In this document: piece after piece, positions 29,161 to 37,770 of the stretch
Layout: each line of letters begins with the position of its first letter
How positions within the stretch are numbered: the stretch's first letter is position 1
Origin: Roseicyclus sp.
GTDB taxonomy: Bacteria > Pseudomonadota > Alphaproteobacteria > Rhodobacterales > Rhodobacteraceae
Assembly (NCBI GenBank): GCA_018401965.1
Contig: JAGYJU010000006.1
Location: 99,630-163,629 of the forward strand
Direction of reading: 5' to 3'
Length of the DNA stretch: 64,000 bases
Made by a program: the position numbers and the translations under genes
The notes under the pieces: model-generated
Told to the model about the DNA's origin: nothing
Seen by the model: only the letters and a program-made list of their open reading frames with translations
Database searches by the model: none

Positions 29161-29732
29161 CAGGGGGCGGTGCCCAGCATCCGGACCTTGCCGATATAGG
29201 GCAGGTTGCGGTTGCGCTGCGCGTAATCGATACCATAGCCCACGACGAATTCATCTGGGATTTCAAAGCCGATCCAATCGGCCTTGATGTCGACTTCGCG
29301 GCGCGACGGCTTGTCGAGAAGGGCAATCGTTTTCAGCCGCGCCGGGTCGCGCGACCGCAACAAGCCCACCACATGCGTCAGCGTATGGCCGGTGTCGACG
29401 ATGTCTTCGACCACCAGCACGTCGCGCCCCGCGATCTCGCCGCGCAGATCCTTGAGGATCCGCACCTCGCGCGAGGTTTGCATGGCGTTGCCATAGCTGG
29501 AGGCCTCCAGGAAATCGACCTCGATGGGCAGGTGGATTTCGCGCACCAGGTCGGCGATGAACACGAAAGACCCGCGCAACAGCCCCACCACCACCAGCTT
29601 GTCGGTGTCGGCATAGGCCGCCTCGATCTCGCGGGCGAGGCTTTCGATCCGCGCCGCGATGGTCTTGGCCGAGATCATCTGGATGACCTCGTATCCCGGT
29701 TCCTTGCCCGGCCCCGATTGTGACTGCGCCAT
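29160..29732 (-). CDS. hpt: Hypoxanthine phosphoribosyltransferase
   Basis: Converts hypoxanthine (and often guanine) plus PRPP to IMP or GMP in purine salvage. The PRPP-binding motif [14 protein letters not shown] and the substrate loop [15 protein letters not shown] are present, with the C-terminal [23 protein letters not shown] typical of the family. About 190 residues from the chosen ATG ([13 protein letters not shown]); an internal start at [11 protein letters not shown] is also possible. Divergent from the COQ10-like gene, and overlapped by the small TM gene downstream. Confidence 0.94.
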   Translation of the reverse strand: MAQSQSGPGKEPGYEVIQMISAKTIAARIESLAREIEAAYADTDKLVVVGLLRGSFVFIADLVREIHLPIEVDFLEASSYGNAMQTSREVRILKDLRGEIAGRDVLVVEDIVDTGHTLTHVVGLLRSRDPARLKTIALLDKPSRREVDIKADWIGFEIPDEFVVGYGIDYAQRNRNLPYIGKVRMLGTAP

Positions 29733-29822
29733 AATGCCCCCCGCCTGATCCGGCCCGAACCCCTTGAACTGTCCCCCGGTTTTTATGACATGGTGGCCAC
29801 AGGCGAAAGACGAAAGGCACCC

Positions 29823-30299
29823 ATGCCGACCCATTCCGAAACCCGGCGGCTGCCCTACAGCCCGGACCAGATGTATGCGCTGGTGGCCGACGTGGCCCAG
29901 TATCCGCAGTTTATCCCCTGGATCAGCGCGTCGCGCATCCGGTCGGTGACGCCCGAGGGCGATCATGCCATGATGCTGGCCGACCTCGTGATCGGGTTCA
30001 AGATGTTCCGCGAACGCTTTCTGAGCCGGGTGACCTTGTGGGATGCCGATCGCAAGATCGACACGGAATATGTCGATGGCCCGTTCAAGTACATGATTTC
30101 AAAGTGGGAATTTGCGCCTGCCCCGGATGGGCAACCAGGCTGCGAGGTGCGGTTCGCGGTGGATTTCGAATTCCGCAACCGCATCTTGCAAGGGGCCGCG
30201 GGGCTGTTTTTCCACGAGGCGATGCAGCGGATCGTGCGCGCCTTCGAGGCGCGGGCAGATGCGCTCTATGGCAAGGCCGGCGCCGCCGCCCCGGTCTGA
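29823..30299 (+). CDS. COQ10/RatA-like SRPBCC (START) protein
   Basis: A 158-residue SRPBCC-fold protein. The motif [33 protein letters not shown] is diagnostic of the COQ10/RatA family, with [16 protein letters not shown] and [18 protein letters not shown] following. In mitochondria and alphaproteobacteria this family binds ubiquinone and supports respiration; the RatA toxin name comes from E. coli and should not be assumed. The ATG at 29823 gives the usual MPTHSETR start. Divergent from hpt and convergent with the fliG-like gene. Confidence 0.88.
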   Translation: MPTHSETRRLPYSPDQMYALVADVAQYPQFIPWISASRIRSVTPEGDHAMMLADLVIGFKMFRERFLSRVTLWDADRKIDTEYVDGPFKYMISKWEFAPAPDGQPGCEVRFAVDFEFRNRILQGAAGLFFHEAMQRIVRAFEARADALYGKAGAAAPV

Positions 30300-30325
30300 C
30301 GTCACCCTGACGCGGCAGGCGCGTG

Positions 30326-31387
30326 TCAGTCTTCGGGTGGGATCAGCCGGATTTCGCCGTCTTCTTCCAGCGCGCGAATGGCGGTCACGATCTCGGCCAT
30401 GGCCGCCTCGCCGTATTCCTGCCGGGGTTTGCCCATGGTTTCGGCCTCGTCCCGGATCTGGTCGGCAAGCCGCTTTGACATGTTTGCCAACAGGAATTCG
30501 ACCGTCAATGGGGCTTCGGCGAGGCCTGCGGCGATGGCGCGGGTGACGGCATCGGGTTCGACCCGGCGCAGCAGGCGCGGCACATCCGTCGGCGCGACGC
30601 GTTTGGGAATGTGATGAAAGGTAAAGATCGCGCGCCGCACCTCGCCCGCGAAATCGGCATCGCGGTGTTCCAGCCCCCCCAAGAGCGTTTCGCGCAAGGC
30701 CCCGCTGACCGAATTGAGGATCGCGCCAACCCGGTCCACCGGGCTGCTGCGAAAGGCCGGTTCGGGGTCGGGCAGCATCTGCGCCAAGAGATGCGCGCCG
30801 ATCCGCTCCACCATCGCGGGCGTCACCGTGGCGGTCAGCGACACGGCATGGGCGATGACCTGCGCGCGCGGTTCGGGCAGGTTCGCCAACAGCTGGGCCG
30901 CCTTGGCCACCCCCAGTTTCGACAAGAGGATCGCGGCGATTTCGGCGCTTTCGGACAAGAGCAGCGGGCGCAACCGATCCGGGTCCATCGCGGCCAGCCG
31001 CGTCCAGGGATCGGTCGGATCGCCCGCTTCGGCCTCGGCGCGCAGCCCATCGCGCGCGATGGGCGAGATATGCGGTTCGAGCAAGGCCAGCGCCGCGGCC
31101 AATCCCTTGGGCGCGGTCAGGGCAAGCCCGTCAAGCCGGGCGGTGAAATCGCGCACCACCTCGGCCAGGGTAGCGCGGCTGATCGGGCCAAGCGAGGCCA
31201 TGGCGCGCGCCAGGTCGGCCTGCATCTCGGGCGACAGCCGGTCAAGCCCCGGCGACACGTTCTGGCTGAGCAAAAGGCGCACGATCACCGCCGCCTTCTG
31301 TCTTGATCCAAGCCGCGCGGACCGATCCACCACGCGCGCATCTTCGCCCCCGACGCCGTCGCGCAGGTCCAGTTGCAGGCCCATCAC
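30326..31387 (-). CDS. fliG: FliG-like flagellar motor switch protein
   Basis: A 353-residue FliG homologue: N-terminal helical region (SARLGSRQKAAVIVRLLLSQ), middle domain with repeated ARM-like helices, and C-terminal domain including the torque helix LLANMSKRLADQIRDEAE, where the charged residues matching the motor-interface R, D/E and R of E. coli are kept. No other flagellar gene is in the window; flagellar genes normally cluster, so this is either a displaced fliG or a second paralogue. Convergent with the COQ10-like gene. The upstream 123 bp show no clear promoter. Confidence 0.86.
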   Translation of the reverse strand: MMGLQLDLRDGVGGEDARVVDRSARLGSRQKAAVIVRLLLSQNVSPGLDRLSPEMQADLARAMASLGPISRATLAEVVRDFTARLDGLALTAPKGLAAALALLEPHISPIARDGLRAEAEAGDPTDPWTRLAAMDPDRLRPLLLSESAEIAAILLSKLGVAKAAQLLANLPEPRAQVIAHAVSLTATVTPAMVERIGAHLLAQMLPDPEPAFRSSPVDRVGAILNSVSGALRETLLGGLEHRDADFAGEVRRAIFTFHHIPKRVAPTDVPRLLRRVEPDAVTRAIAAGLAEAPLTVEFLLANMSKRLADQIRDEAETMGKPRQEYGEAAMAEIVTAIRALEEDGEIRLIPPED

Positions 31388-31510
31388 CCACCCATCCTTT
31401 GATCCCCGACACCCGGGGCCAAACTGGCGCAGACAGGTTAAGGCTTGGCTGACAGCCAGGCAGGATTTGCGGTGGATTAGCGGCGAATATCGCCCGAATT
31501 CGCCGTAAAT

Positions 31511-32065
31511 TCAGTAATCATATCCCGATGCTGCGCCTTGCGCGATGGCTGCGGCAAGCGCCTCTTCCGGCCAGCGCCCGGCCCCATCGCGCGCGCGGAT
31601 TTCGGCCAGTTGCGCCGCCGCCCGGTCGGTCTGGCCGGTGATCAGGTAGGCCATCCCCATGTAGGCCCGCGCGAGAAGATTGTCGGGGTCGGCGGCAAGC
31701 GCCCGGTCATAATAGGCCATGCCAGCGGCCATGTCGCCCAGGCTGCGGGTGGAAAACCCCATGTAGGTCAAGACCATGCTGTCGTCCTGATCCGGTGCGC
31801 GCGCCAAGAGCGCCAGCGCATCTACATGCCGCCCGGCATAGGCCAGTTCACGCACGGTGCGTGTCAGCGCGGCGGGATCGGTCACAAGGCCGGTTTCCTC
31901 GATCGTGACGCAGGTCGCTGTTTCCACGTCCCAGACCGCGCCCTCGGGGCATTCGGTGGTGGTTTGGGTGGGCGTGGGCGGCGTGTCATCGTCGGACCCG
32001 ACCGCAAGGGCTGTCCCGACACTTGCAAGGCTCAGACCGGTGAACAGCAAAATGGCGCGCAACAT
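31511..32065 (-). CDS. Secreted TPR protein with a CxxGxxWD cysteine motif
   Basis: A 184-residue exported protein: signal peptide MLRAILLFTGLSLASVGTALA, a Thr/Pro linker, a short motif CPEGAVWDVETATCV, then TPR repeats (MAYYDRALAADPDNLLARAYMGMAYLITG). The start ATG follows GGGAGG. The cysteine motif is nearly repeated in the small protein encoded just upstream (CADGLAWDADTQTCV), pointing to a shared module. A periplasmic location is likely. Function unknown. Confidence 0.74.
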   Translation of the reverse strand: MLRAILLFTGLSLASVGTALAVGSDDDTPPTPTQTTTECPEGAVWDVETATCVTIEETGLVTDPAALTRTVRELAYAGRHVDALALLARAPDQDDSMVLTYMGFSTRSLGDMAAGMAYYDRALAADPDNLLARAYMGMAYLITGQTDRAAAQLAEIRARDGAGRWPEEALAAAIAQGAASGYDY

Positions 32066-32152
32066 CGCAGACCTCCCATGGGTGCTGGTCAGGTTATGGG
32101 CCGGAAACGAGCGCAGACAAATGACGGTTTTGTGATCCGGGGCCAAAACGCA

Positions 32153-32184
32153 CATCGCGCGCAAGCCGGGGCCTGCGCGCGATG
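32153..32184 (-). terminator. Hairpin, probable terminator after the small secreted protein
   Basis: A perfect 11-bp stem (CATCGCGCGCA/TGCGCGCGATG) closes a ten-base loop. On the minus strand it lies 26 bp past the stop of the small gene and is followed by TGCGTTTTGG. Confidence 0.58.
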
Positions 32185-32209
32185 AAAGGGTCAGGTCTGG
32201 CGGCTTTGA

Positions 32210-32371
32210 TCAGCTGGTGGTGGTCGCCACGCAGGTCTGCGTGTCAGCGTCCCATGCCAATCCGTCGGCACAGGTCATGTTGGCCTGATGCGACTGCCCG
32301 GTGCAGCCCGCGTAAGCCAAAGCCGGGGCCGCGGTCAGAACAAGGGCGGCCAGAAAGGTCTTGATGCGCAT
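32210..32371 (-). CDS. Small secreted protein with a CxxGxxWD cysteine motif
   Basis: A 53-residue protein: signal peptide MRIKTFLAALVLTAAPALAYA, then a mature part of about 32 residues with three cysteines, ending CADGLAWDADTQTCVATTTS. The start ATG has AGGAGA eight bases upstream. The mature motif parallels that of the TPR protein downstream and is reminiscent of the CxxGLxFD...C pattern of short chitin-binding modules, although that link is only a resemblance. It sits directly downstream of purB but is separated from it by a strong terminator, so it has its own promoter. Confidence 0.66.
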   Translation of the reverse strand: MRIKTFLAALVLTAAPALAYAGCTGQSHQANMTCADGLAWDADTQTCVATTTS

Positions 32372-32438
32372 CACTCGCGTCTCCTGTATCAGCTGCGGTC
32401 GGTCGTCTGTTGCATCTGAAAGGGTAGCACGGGCCGGA

Positions 32439-32479
32439 CAAAAGGCAATGATGTTGCGCCAATCGGCGCAAATCATTGC
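32439..32479 (-). terminator. Rho-independent terminator after purB
   Basis: On the minus strand GCAATGATTTGCGCC pairs with GGCGCAACATCATTGC around a gatt loop, a 15-bp stem with one bulge, followed by CTTTTGT. It begins 21 bp past the purB stop. Confidence 0.85.
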
Positions 32480-32499
32480 TTTCATGACCGAACCGCGGC

Positions 32500-33807
32500 T
32501 CAGCTGTCGCCGAACACCCGCCGGAAAATCGTGTCGACATGCTTGGTGTGATAGGCGAGATCGAATTTATCCTCGATCTCGGCCACCGACAGCGCCGCCG
32601 TCACCTCTGGGTCGGCCAGCAGTTCCTCGCGGAAATCGCGGCCCTCTTCCCAGACCTTCATCGCGTTGCGCTGCACCAGACGATAGGAATCCTCGCGGCT
32701 GACGCCGGCCTGGGTCAGGGCCAGGAGAACCCGCTGCGAATGCACCAGCCCGCGGAACTTGTTCATGTTGGCGATCATCGTGTCGGGGTAGATCACCAGC
32801 TTTTCGATCAGCCCGGTCAGCCGGGCCAGCGCGAAATCCAGCGTGATCGTGGCATCGGGCCCGATCATCCGTTCGACCGAGGAATGCGAAATGTCGCGTT
32901 CATGCCAGAGCGCCACGTTTTCCAGCGCGGGCACGACGGCGGCGCGCACCATGCGGGCCAGCCCGGTCAGGTTCTCGCTCAGCACCGGGTTGCGCTTGTG
33001 GGGCATGGCAGAGCTGCCTTTTTGCCCCTTGGAGAAAAACTCTTCCGCCTCCAGCACCTCGGTGCGCTGCATGTGGCGGATCTCGATGGCGATATTCTCG
33101 ATGCTGCTGGCGATCACGCCCAAGGTGGCAAAGAACATCGCGTGGCGGTCGCGCGGGATCACCTGGGTGGAAATCGGTTCCGGCCGCAGGCCCAGTTTCG
33201 CGCAGACATGCTCTTCCACGGCCGGGTCGATATTGGCGAAGGTGCCCACCGCGCCGGAAATCGCGCCGGTGGCGATTTCATACCGCGCCTTTTCCAACCG
33301 GTTCCGGTTGCGGTCCATTTCCGCGTAAAACCGCGCGAAGGTCAGGCCCATGGTCACGGGTTCGGCGTGGATGCCATGGCTGCGCCCGATGCGCACGGTC
33401 ATCTTGTGTTCCATCGCGCGCGCCTTGAGCGCGGCCAAAAGCGCATCCATGTCGGCCAGCAAGATATCGGCGGCGCGCACCAGCTGGATGTTGAAGGTCG
33501 TATCCAGCACATCTGACGATGTCATGCCCTGGTGCACGAACCGTGCCTCGTCGGCGCCGATGATCTCGGCCAGATGGGTCAGAAAGGCGATCACGTCATG
33601 TTTCGTCACCGCCTCGATCTCGTCGATGCGGGCCACGTCGAATTCGACATCGCGCGCTTTCCACACCGCCTCGGCATTGGCGCGCGGGATCACGCCCAGA
33701 TCGGCCTGCGCGTCACAGGCATGGGCCTCGATCTCGAACCAGATGCGGAATTTCGTGGCGGGGTCCCAAAGGGCGACCATCTCGGGGCGGGAATAGCGGG
33801 GGATCAT
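32500..33807 (-). CDS. purB: Adenylosuccinate lyase
   Basis: PurB cleaves SAICAR and adenylosuccinate, releasing fumarate, in two steps of purine synthesis. The 435-residue protein has the superfamily signature GSSAMPHKRNP with the catalytic Ser loop, GMTSSDVLDT near residues 85-95, and the GRSHGIHAEPVT block containing the catalytic His. I chose MIPRYSRPEMVALWDP as the start, which is the standard PurB N-terminus; upstream in-frame residues do not fit. A strong terminator follows. Confidence 0.97.
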   Translation of the reverse strand: MIPRYSRPEMVALWDPATKFRIWFEIEAHACDAQADLGVIPRANAEAVWKARDVEFDVARIDEIEAVTKHDVIAFLTHLAEIIGADEARFVHQGMTSSDVLDTTFNIQLVRAADILLADMDALLAALKARAMEHKMTVRIGRSHGIHAEPVTMGLTFARFYAEMDRNRNRLEKARYEIATGAISGAVGTFANIDPAVEEHVCAKLGLRPEPISTQVIPRDRHAMFFATLGVIASSIENIAIEIRHMQRTEVLEAEEFFSKGQKGSSAMPHKRNPVLSENLTGLARMVRAAVVPALENVALWHERDISHSSVERMIGPDATITLDFALARLTGLIEKLVIYPDTMIANMNKFRGLVHSQRVLLALTQAGVSREDSYRLVQRNAMKVWEEGRDFREELLADPEVTAALSVAEIEDKFDLAYHTKHVDTIFRRVFGDS

Positions 33808-33907
33808 GGGCAGGCCTTGCATTCTGGTCTCGGTTGGCCCTGTCATAGGCGCAGCGAGCCGGGGGAACAAGGTGACGGGTCACGCAAACGGTGCGGGCGA
33901 CAGGCCC

Positions 33908-34318
33908 ATGATCACGCTGGCCGAGTTGGCGGGCCGCTGGCGGCTGTCGCGCGAGATCACCGATGCGCGCGCCGGCCTGACCGGCCACCTGGACGGCACC
34001 TGTGACTGGCTGCCCGACGGGGCCGGGTTGCGGCAGGTGGAACAGGGCGTGCTGCACTATGGCACGGCCCCCCCGATGCAGGCCGGGCGGGTCTACCTGT
34101 GGCGCGCGGTGCCGGGGGGGCTTGCGGTGTTTTTCGAAGATGGGCGGCCGTTTCACCACCTGTGCGCCGGGCGGATGACAGACCGCCATTGGTGCGATCC
34201 AGACCTCTATGACGTGACCTATGATTTGGCCCGTTGGCCCGATTGGACCCAGGCTTGGCGCATCAGCGGCCCGCGCAAGGACCTGCACATCGTCAACCGG
34301 TTTCAGCCATTGGGGTAG
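33908..34318 (+). CDS. DUF6314 family protein
   Basis: A 136-residue soluble protein. It reads as a lipocalin-like small beta-barrel: LAGRWRLSREITD at the start, then alternating strands with conserved RWR, F-EDGRPFH and W-CDPDLYDVTYD blocks, ending RISGPRKDLHIVNRFQP. These match DUF6314, a family of unknown function. The ATG at 33908 is preferred because ITLAELAGRWRLSR is the family start; a GTG at 33872 would add 12 residues. Its last 16 bp overlap the 3' end of the convergent TetR gene. Confidence 0.7.
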   Translation: MITLAELAGRWRLSREITDARAGLTGHLDGTCDWLPDGAGLRQVEQGVLHYGTAPPMQAGRVYLWRAVPGGLAVFFEDGRPFHHLCAGRMTDRHWCDPDLYDVTYDLARWPDWTQAWRISGPRKDLHIVNRFQPLG

Positions 34319-34847
34319 AACCGCCGCGCGGCGATATCGGCGGCCTTGGTCATGCCCGCGATGTCCAGCGCCAGCATCCCCTGGATCAACGCCAGCATTT
34401 CCTTGCCGCGCCGGCGCGGGTCGATCGTGGCCTCGGGCAGGCGCGTGGCGATCCAGTCGACCTGGCCCACCAGGATCCGGCGGCTGGCCGCGATATGGGC
34501 GCCATCGCCCCGGTTCGCCGCCGACAGGATGTCGAACCAGACGCGCAGGTAGGGGCGAAAGGTCGGCGTCCGCAACAGGCCCATGATTTCGGCCAGCGCC
34601 TCGGGTTCGGTGGCCGCGCGCGCCCGGGGCAGGGCCGCCGACAGCGCCGACAGCATTTCGCGTGACAGGTGATCGAGCAGGGCCGCGATCAGCGCCGCCT
34701 TGGTGCCGAAATGATAGATCAGCATCCGGTCCGAGGTGCCGGCCGCGCGCGCCAGCGGCCGCAGGCTGGCGCCCGCCAGCCCCTGGCCCGCACATGCGCG
34801 GCCATCGCGGCGAGGAGATCGGGTTTGTTGAGCGGTGGGGCCTGCAT
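34303..34847 (-). pseudogene. TetR-family regulator, frameshifted near the N-terminus
   Basis: Reading from the ATG at 34847 (ribosome site GGAGG seven bases upstream) gives MQAPPLNKPDLLAAMAAHVRA, then frame is lost near 34779-34787 (agcccctggccc). One base added there restores LAGASLRPLARAAGTSDRMLIYHFGTKAAL, a typical TetR helix-turn-helix with its YHFGTK motif, and the frame then runs open to 34303. Restored length is about 181 residues. The C-terminal ligand domain (PYLRVWFDILSAANRG, GMLALDIAGMTKAAD) is intact. Target and ligand are unknown. The single-base nature of the break suggests sequence error, though real loss is possible. Confidence 0.78.
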
Positions 34848-34884
34848 GGCGCGCCTCCTGTCCAAGCCCGCGTCGGGGGCGGGG

Positions 34885-35316
34885 TCAATCCGTGCCGGTC
34901 GGGGTGGGGCGGGGGGCTTGGGCGGCCGTGATCCGGTCGGCCTTCTTGCGCACCAGCACCGTGCGCAGATCCTGCATCGCCAGCAAGAGCCGATCTGTCA
35001 CCGCCTCCAGCGCGGCGTCCTCAGCGCGGGTTTGCGTCCAATGGGTCGTCAGGTTCAGGTGGTCGATCGCGCGCTCGATATCGTCGATCTCGCGCGCGGC
35101 CAGCGTGGCGCGCCGATCCGCCATCCAGGTCTCGATCAACGCCCGCTCCGCCGCCGAAAGGTGCCTGTCGCCATGCGGGCGGATCGTGCCGTTGCGGATA
35201 TTGGCGAGTGCGATTTCATCCATCTCGATCCGGCGCTGCCGGTTGTCGGTGGACACGCGGAACACGCTGGCCCCGTTGTCACGGATGCGGAAGTAATACT
35301 CCGGTAACTCGGTCAT
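34885..35316 (-). CDS. Conserved hypothetical protein
   Basis: A 143-residue soluble protein beginning MTELPEYYFRIRDNGASVFRV, with a short beta-strand region (RIRDNGASVFRVSTDNRQRRIEMDEIA) and then a long helical part (AAERALIETWMADRRATLAAREIDDIERAIDHL). I do not recognise a named family. It lies 75 bp downstream of cinA on the same strand and could be the last gene of the ispDF-pgpA-cinA transcript. No catalytic motif is visible. Confidence 0.65.
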   Translation of the reverse strand: MTELPEYYFRIRDNGASVFRVSTDNRQRRIEMDEIALANIRNGTIRPHGDRHLSAAERALIETWMADRRATLAAREIDDIERAIDHLNLTTHWTQTRAEDAALEAVTDRLLLAMQDLRTVLVRKKADRITAAQAPRPTPTGTD

Positions 35317-35390
35317 GCAGGCGCCTGTCTGCGGGCGAAAGGCCCGAACTCGTGAATTGCTGCAAATCCTATGCCGGGCCGGGCAGCCTG

Positions 35391-35897
35391 TCAAAGATCG
35401 GCGGTCGGGGATCGGGCCGGGCCCTCGGGATGGTCAAAGGCCGCGGCAAGCAACATCGCCAGCGCATGGGCTGTGGCACGCTCGCGCACGCCCGCCCGGC
35501 CAAGCGCGCCGAAATCCTGGGTTTCGCTGTGCAGGGTCTTGCCATGGGCCAGTCCGAAACAGACCCGCCCCTCGGGCTTGTGATCCGATCCGCCCGGCCC
35601 CGCGATGCCGGTGACGGAGACCGCGATATCGGCCCCGGACCGGTCCAGCGCGCCGCGCGCCATCTCAAGGGCCACCTCTTGCGACACCGCCCCATGGGCG
35701 GCCAGCGTATCGGGGCGCACGCCCAGCATCTCGATCTTGGCGGCGTTGGAATAGGTGATGAACCCCCGGTCCACCACGTCGGAGGCGCCCGCCACATCGG
35801 TCAGGGCGGCGGCGACCAGGCCACCTGTGCAGCTTTCGGCCGTGGCCAGCCGCCAGCCGCGATGGCGCAGCGCCTCCAGCACCTTGTCGGGGGTCAT
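35391..35897 (-). CDS. pncC: Nicotinamide-nucleotide amidohydrolase (CinA C-terminal/PncC)
   Basis: A 168-residue stand-alone CinA C-terminal domain. It deamidates NMN to NaMN in pyridine nucleotide recycling. The motifs [37 protein letters not shown] and [20 protein letters not shown] are characteristic. It overlaps pgpA by four bases (ATGA), showing translational coupling in the ispDF-pgpA-pncC operon. Confidence 0.93.
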   Translation of the reverse strand: MTPDKVLEALRHRGWRLATAESCTGGLVAAALTDVAGASDVVDRGFITYSNAAKIEMLGVRPDTLAAHGAVSQEVALEMARGALDRSGADIAVSVTGIAGPGGSDHKPEGRVCFGLAHGKTLHSETQDFGALGRAGVRERATAHALAMLLAAAFDHPEGPARSPTADL

Positions 35898-36388
35898 GCC
35901 ATGATCCGTGGCAGATGCGCGAGAACCGCGAAAACCACGACGACCAGCGCCGCGATCCAGCCCGCGATCACGTCATCGGCCATGACGCCAAAGGCGCCCG
36001 GCTGCCGGTCGGCCCAGCCGACGGGCCCCGGTTTCCAGATGTCGAACAGGCGAAAGGCGACAAAGGCGGTGACGACACCGGGCCAGAGCGCCCAGAAATC
36101 GGCCCCCGCCATCTGCGCGCCAAGCGACACTGGCCACAGGGCGATCCATTGGCCCGCCACCTCGTCGATGATGATCTCGGAGGGGTCTTTCTCGGCGCTG
36201 TCTTGCGTGGCCCGCCCCACCGCCCACCAGCCCAGAAGCGTCACCACGCCGGTGGCCAGCGCCAAAAGCGCGAAACCGCCCAGGGCGTGCAGGCCCCAGG
36301 CCAGCGGGATCGCCACGGCGCTGCCCCAGGTGCCGGGGGCGGGGCGCAGATGGCCGATGGGGCCAAGGGTGCAGAGCGCGCGGATCAT
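35894..36388 (-). CDS. pgpA: Phosphatidylglycerophosphatase A
   Basis: A 164-residue membrane protein that removes the phosphate from phosphatidylglycerophosphate to give phosphatidylglycerol. The diagnostic [16 protein letters not shown] near the N-terminus, [10 protein letters not shown] and [32 protein letters not shown] are all present, with about four hydrophobic helices. It overlaps both neighbours by four bases, ispDF upstream and pncC downstream. Confidence 0.93.
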   Translation of the reverse strand: MIRALCTLGPIGHLRPAPGTWGSAVAIPLAWGLHALGGFALLALATGVVTLLGWWAVGRATQDSAEKDPSEIIIDEVAGQWIALWPVSLGAQMAGADFWALWPGVVTAFVAFRLFDIWKPGPVGWADRQPGAFGVMADDVIAGWIAALVVVVFAVLAHLPRIMA

Positions 36389-37569
36389 GGCTTTACCAAT
36401 GTCACGGTGGCCAAGGCCGCGATGCCTTCTTCGCGGCCCGCGAACCCAAGCCGTTCGGTGGTGGTGGCCTTGACCGACACGCGTCCCGCCTCGATCCGCA
36501 GCAGATCGGCCAGCCGCGCCCGCATCGCGCCCGCATGCGGCCCCACCTTGGGGCGTTCGCAGATCAGCGTCAGGTCGGCATGGGTGATCGTGAACCCCAT
36601 GCTGGCCGCCAGATCGACGGCATGGGTCAGGAAGATATGGCTTGGCGCGCCTTTCCATTGCGGGTCGGAGGGCGGGAAATGCGTGCCGATATCGCCCGCG
36701 CACAGCGCGCCGTAGATCGCATCGGTGATCGTGTGCAGGCCCACATCGGCATCGGAATGCCCCAAAAGCCCGCGATCATGCGGCACGGCCACCCCGCAGA
36801 GCATCACGTGGTCGCCTTCGCAGAAACGGTGAACGTCAAAGCCGTTGCCGGTGCGGATATCCATATCGCTGTCTTTCTCCATCAGGCGCAGGGCGCGGTC
36901 GAAATCGCCCGCCGTGGTCAGTTTCAGATTGGCCTCTGCCCCCTGGGTGATCGCCACGCGCAAGCCATGGGCGCGGGCCACTTCCACGTCATCGGCCGCC
37001 TGGCCGCGGTGGGCGGCATGGGCGGCATGGGCGGCGCGGATCGCGGACAGGTGAAAGCCCTGCGGGGTTTGCGCGCGCCACAGCCCGTCGCGGGTTTCGG
37101 TGCCGGTCACGGTCGCATCGCCGCGCCACAGCGCATCGGTGACCGGCAGGGCCGGGGCCGCACCATCGTGATCGACCAGCGCCGCCAGCACGCCGTCGAT
37201 CACGGCGCGGGGCACCAGCGGGCGGGCCGCATCATGGATCAGGACCGTGTCGATCCCCTCGGGCAACGCCGCAAGGCCCGCGCGCACCGAGGCATCGCGC
37301 GTGGCCCCGCCCATCGCCTCGATCAGGGGCAGGCGGGTCCGGGGCCGGGCGGCGGCGAAAAGATCAGCGTCATCGGGGTGGCGCACCACGACCAGTGCCG
37401 TGATGGCCGGATGGCTGTCAAAGGCCCGGATCGTGCGCGCGATCACCGGCACCCCCGCCAAATCCCTGTATTGCTTGGGCATTCCGCCACCTGCGCGCAA
37501 ACCGCGCCCGCCCGCCACGATCAGCGCGGCGGCGGTGGGTTGGGCGGTGCCTGGGGTGTGATCAACCAT
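36385..37569 (-). CDS. ispDF: Bifunctional IspD/IspF isoprenoid enzyme
   Basis: A 394-residue fusion of the third and fifth enzymes of the MEP pathway. The IspD half (residues 1 to about 230) has the nucleotide-binding [19 protein letters not shown] and later [10 protein letters not shown]. The IspF half starts at about 236 with [11 protein letters not shown], followed by [18 protein letters not shown] and [10 protein letters not shown]. The two steps are separated by IspE, encoded elsewhere. IspDF fusions are common in alphaproteobacteria. The ATG at 37569 gives [21 protein letters not shown]. It leads the ispDF-pgpA-pncC operon. Confidence 0.96.
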   Translation of the reverse strand: MVDHTPGTAQPTAAALIVAGGRGLRAGGGMPKQYRDLAGVPVIARTIRAFDSHPAITALVVVRHPDDADLFAAARPRTRLPLIEAMGGATRDASVRAGLAALPEGIDTVLIHDAARPLVPRAVIDGVLAALVDHDGAAPALPVTDALWRGDATVTGTETRDGLWRAQTPQGFHLSAIRAAHAAHAAHRGQAADDVEVARAHGLRVAITQGAEANLKLTTAGDFDRALRLMEKDSDMDIRTGNGFDVHRFCEGDHVMLCGVAVPHDRGLLGHSDADVGLHTITDAIYGALCAGDIGTHFPPSDPQWKGAPSHIFLTHAVDLAASMGFTITHADLTLICERPKVGPHAGAMRARLADLLRIEAGRVSVKATTTERLGFAGREEGIAALATVTLVKP

Positions 37570-37641
37570 GCCCGTCGTGATATGCGCTTGCCGGGCGCTG
37601 CACAACTCTTGCGGTAGGGGCGGGGCTGCGACATGCGGGCC

Positions 37642-37680
37642 GCCTTAAAATTCATCGCACTGCCTAAAATTTTGGCATAT
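37642..37680. promoter_or_regulatory. AT-rich repeated element before dusB-ntrBC
   Basis: The 200-bp gap between ispDF and dusB contains GCCTTAAAATT (from 37642) and GCCTAAAATTT (from 37662), two related 10-11-bp blocks about two helical turns apart, followed by TTTGGCATAT. They contrast with the GC-rich surroundings and are the best candidate for promoter or activator sites of the dusB-ntr operon. Confidence 0.32.
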
Positions 37681-37770
37681 ACCCCGCCACAACAGTCCGA
37701 CCCCCGGGTTTCTTTTGAACTTGCCCGCAGCCCGGCCTAGGGCAAGGGGGCGTGCACAAGGATTAAGCAC

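Noticed and set aside
29823..30299. RatA toxin of a toxin-antitoxin system
   Set aside because: The protein fits the COQ10 ubiquinone-binding group, and no antitoxin partner is present.
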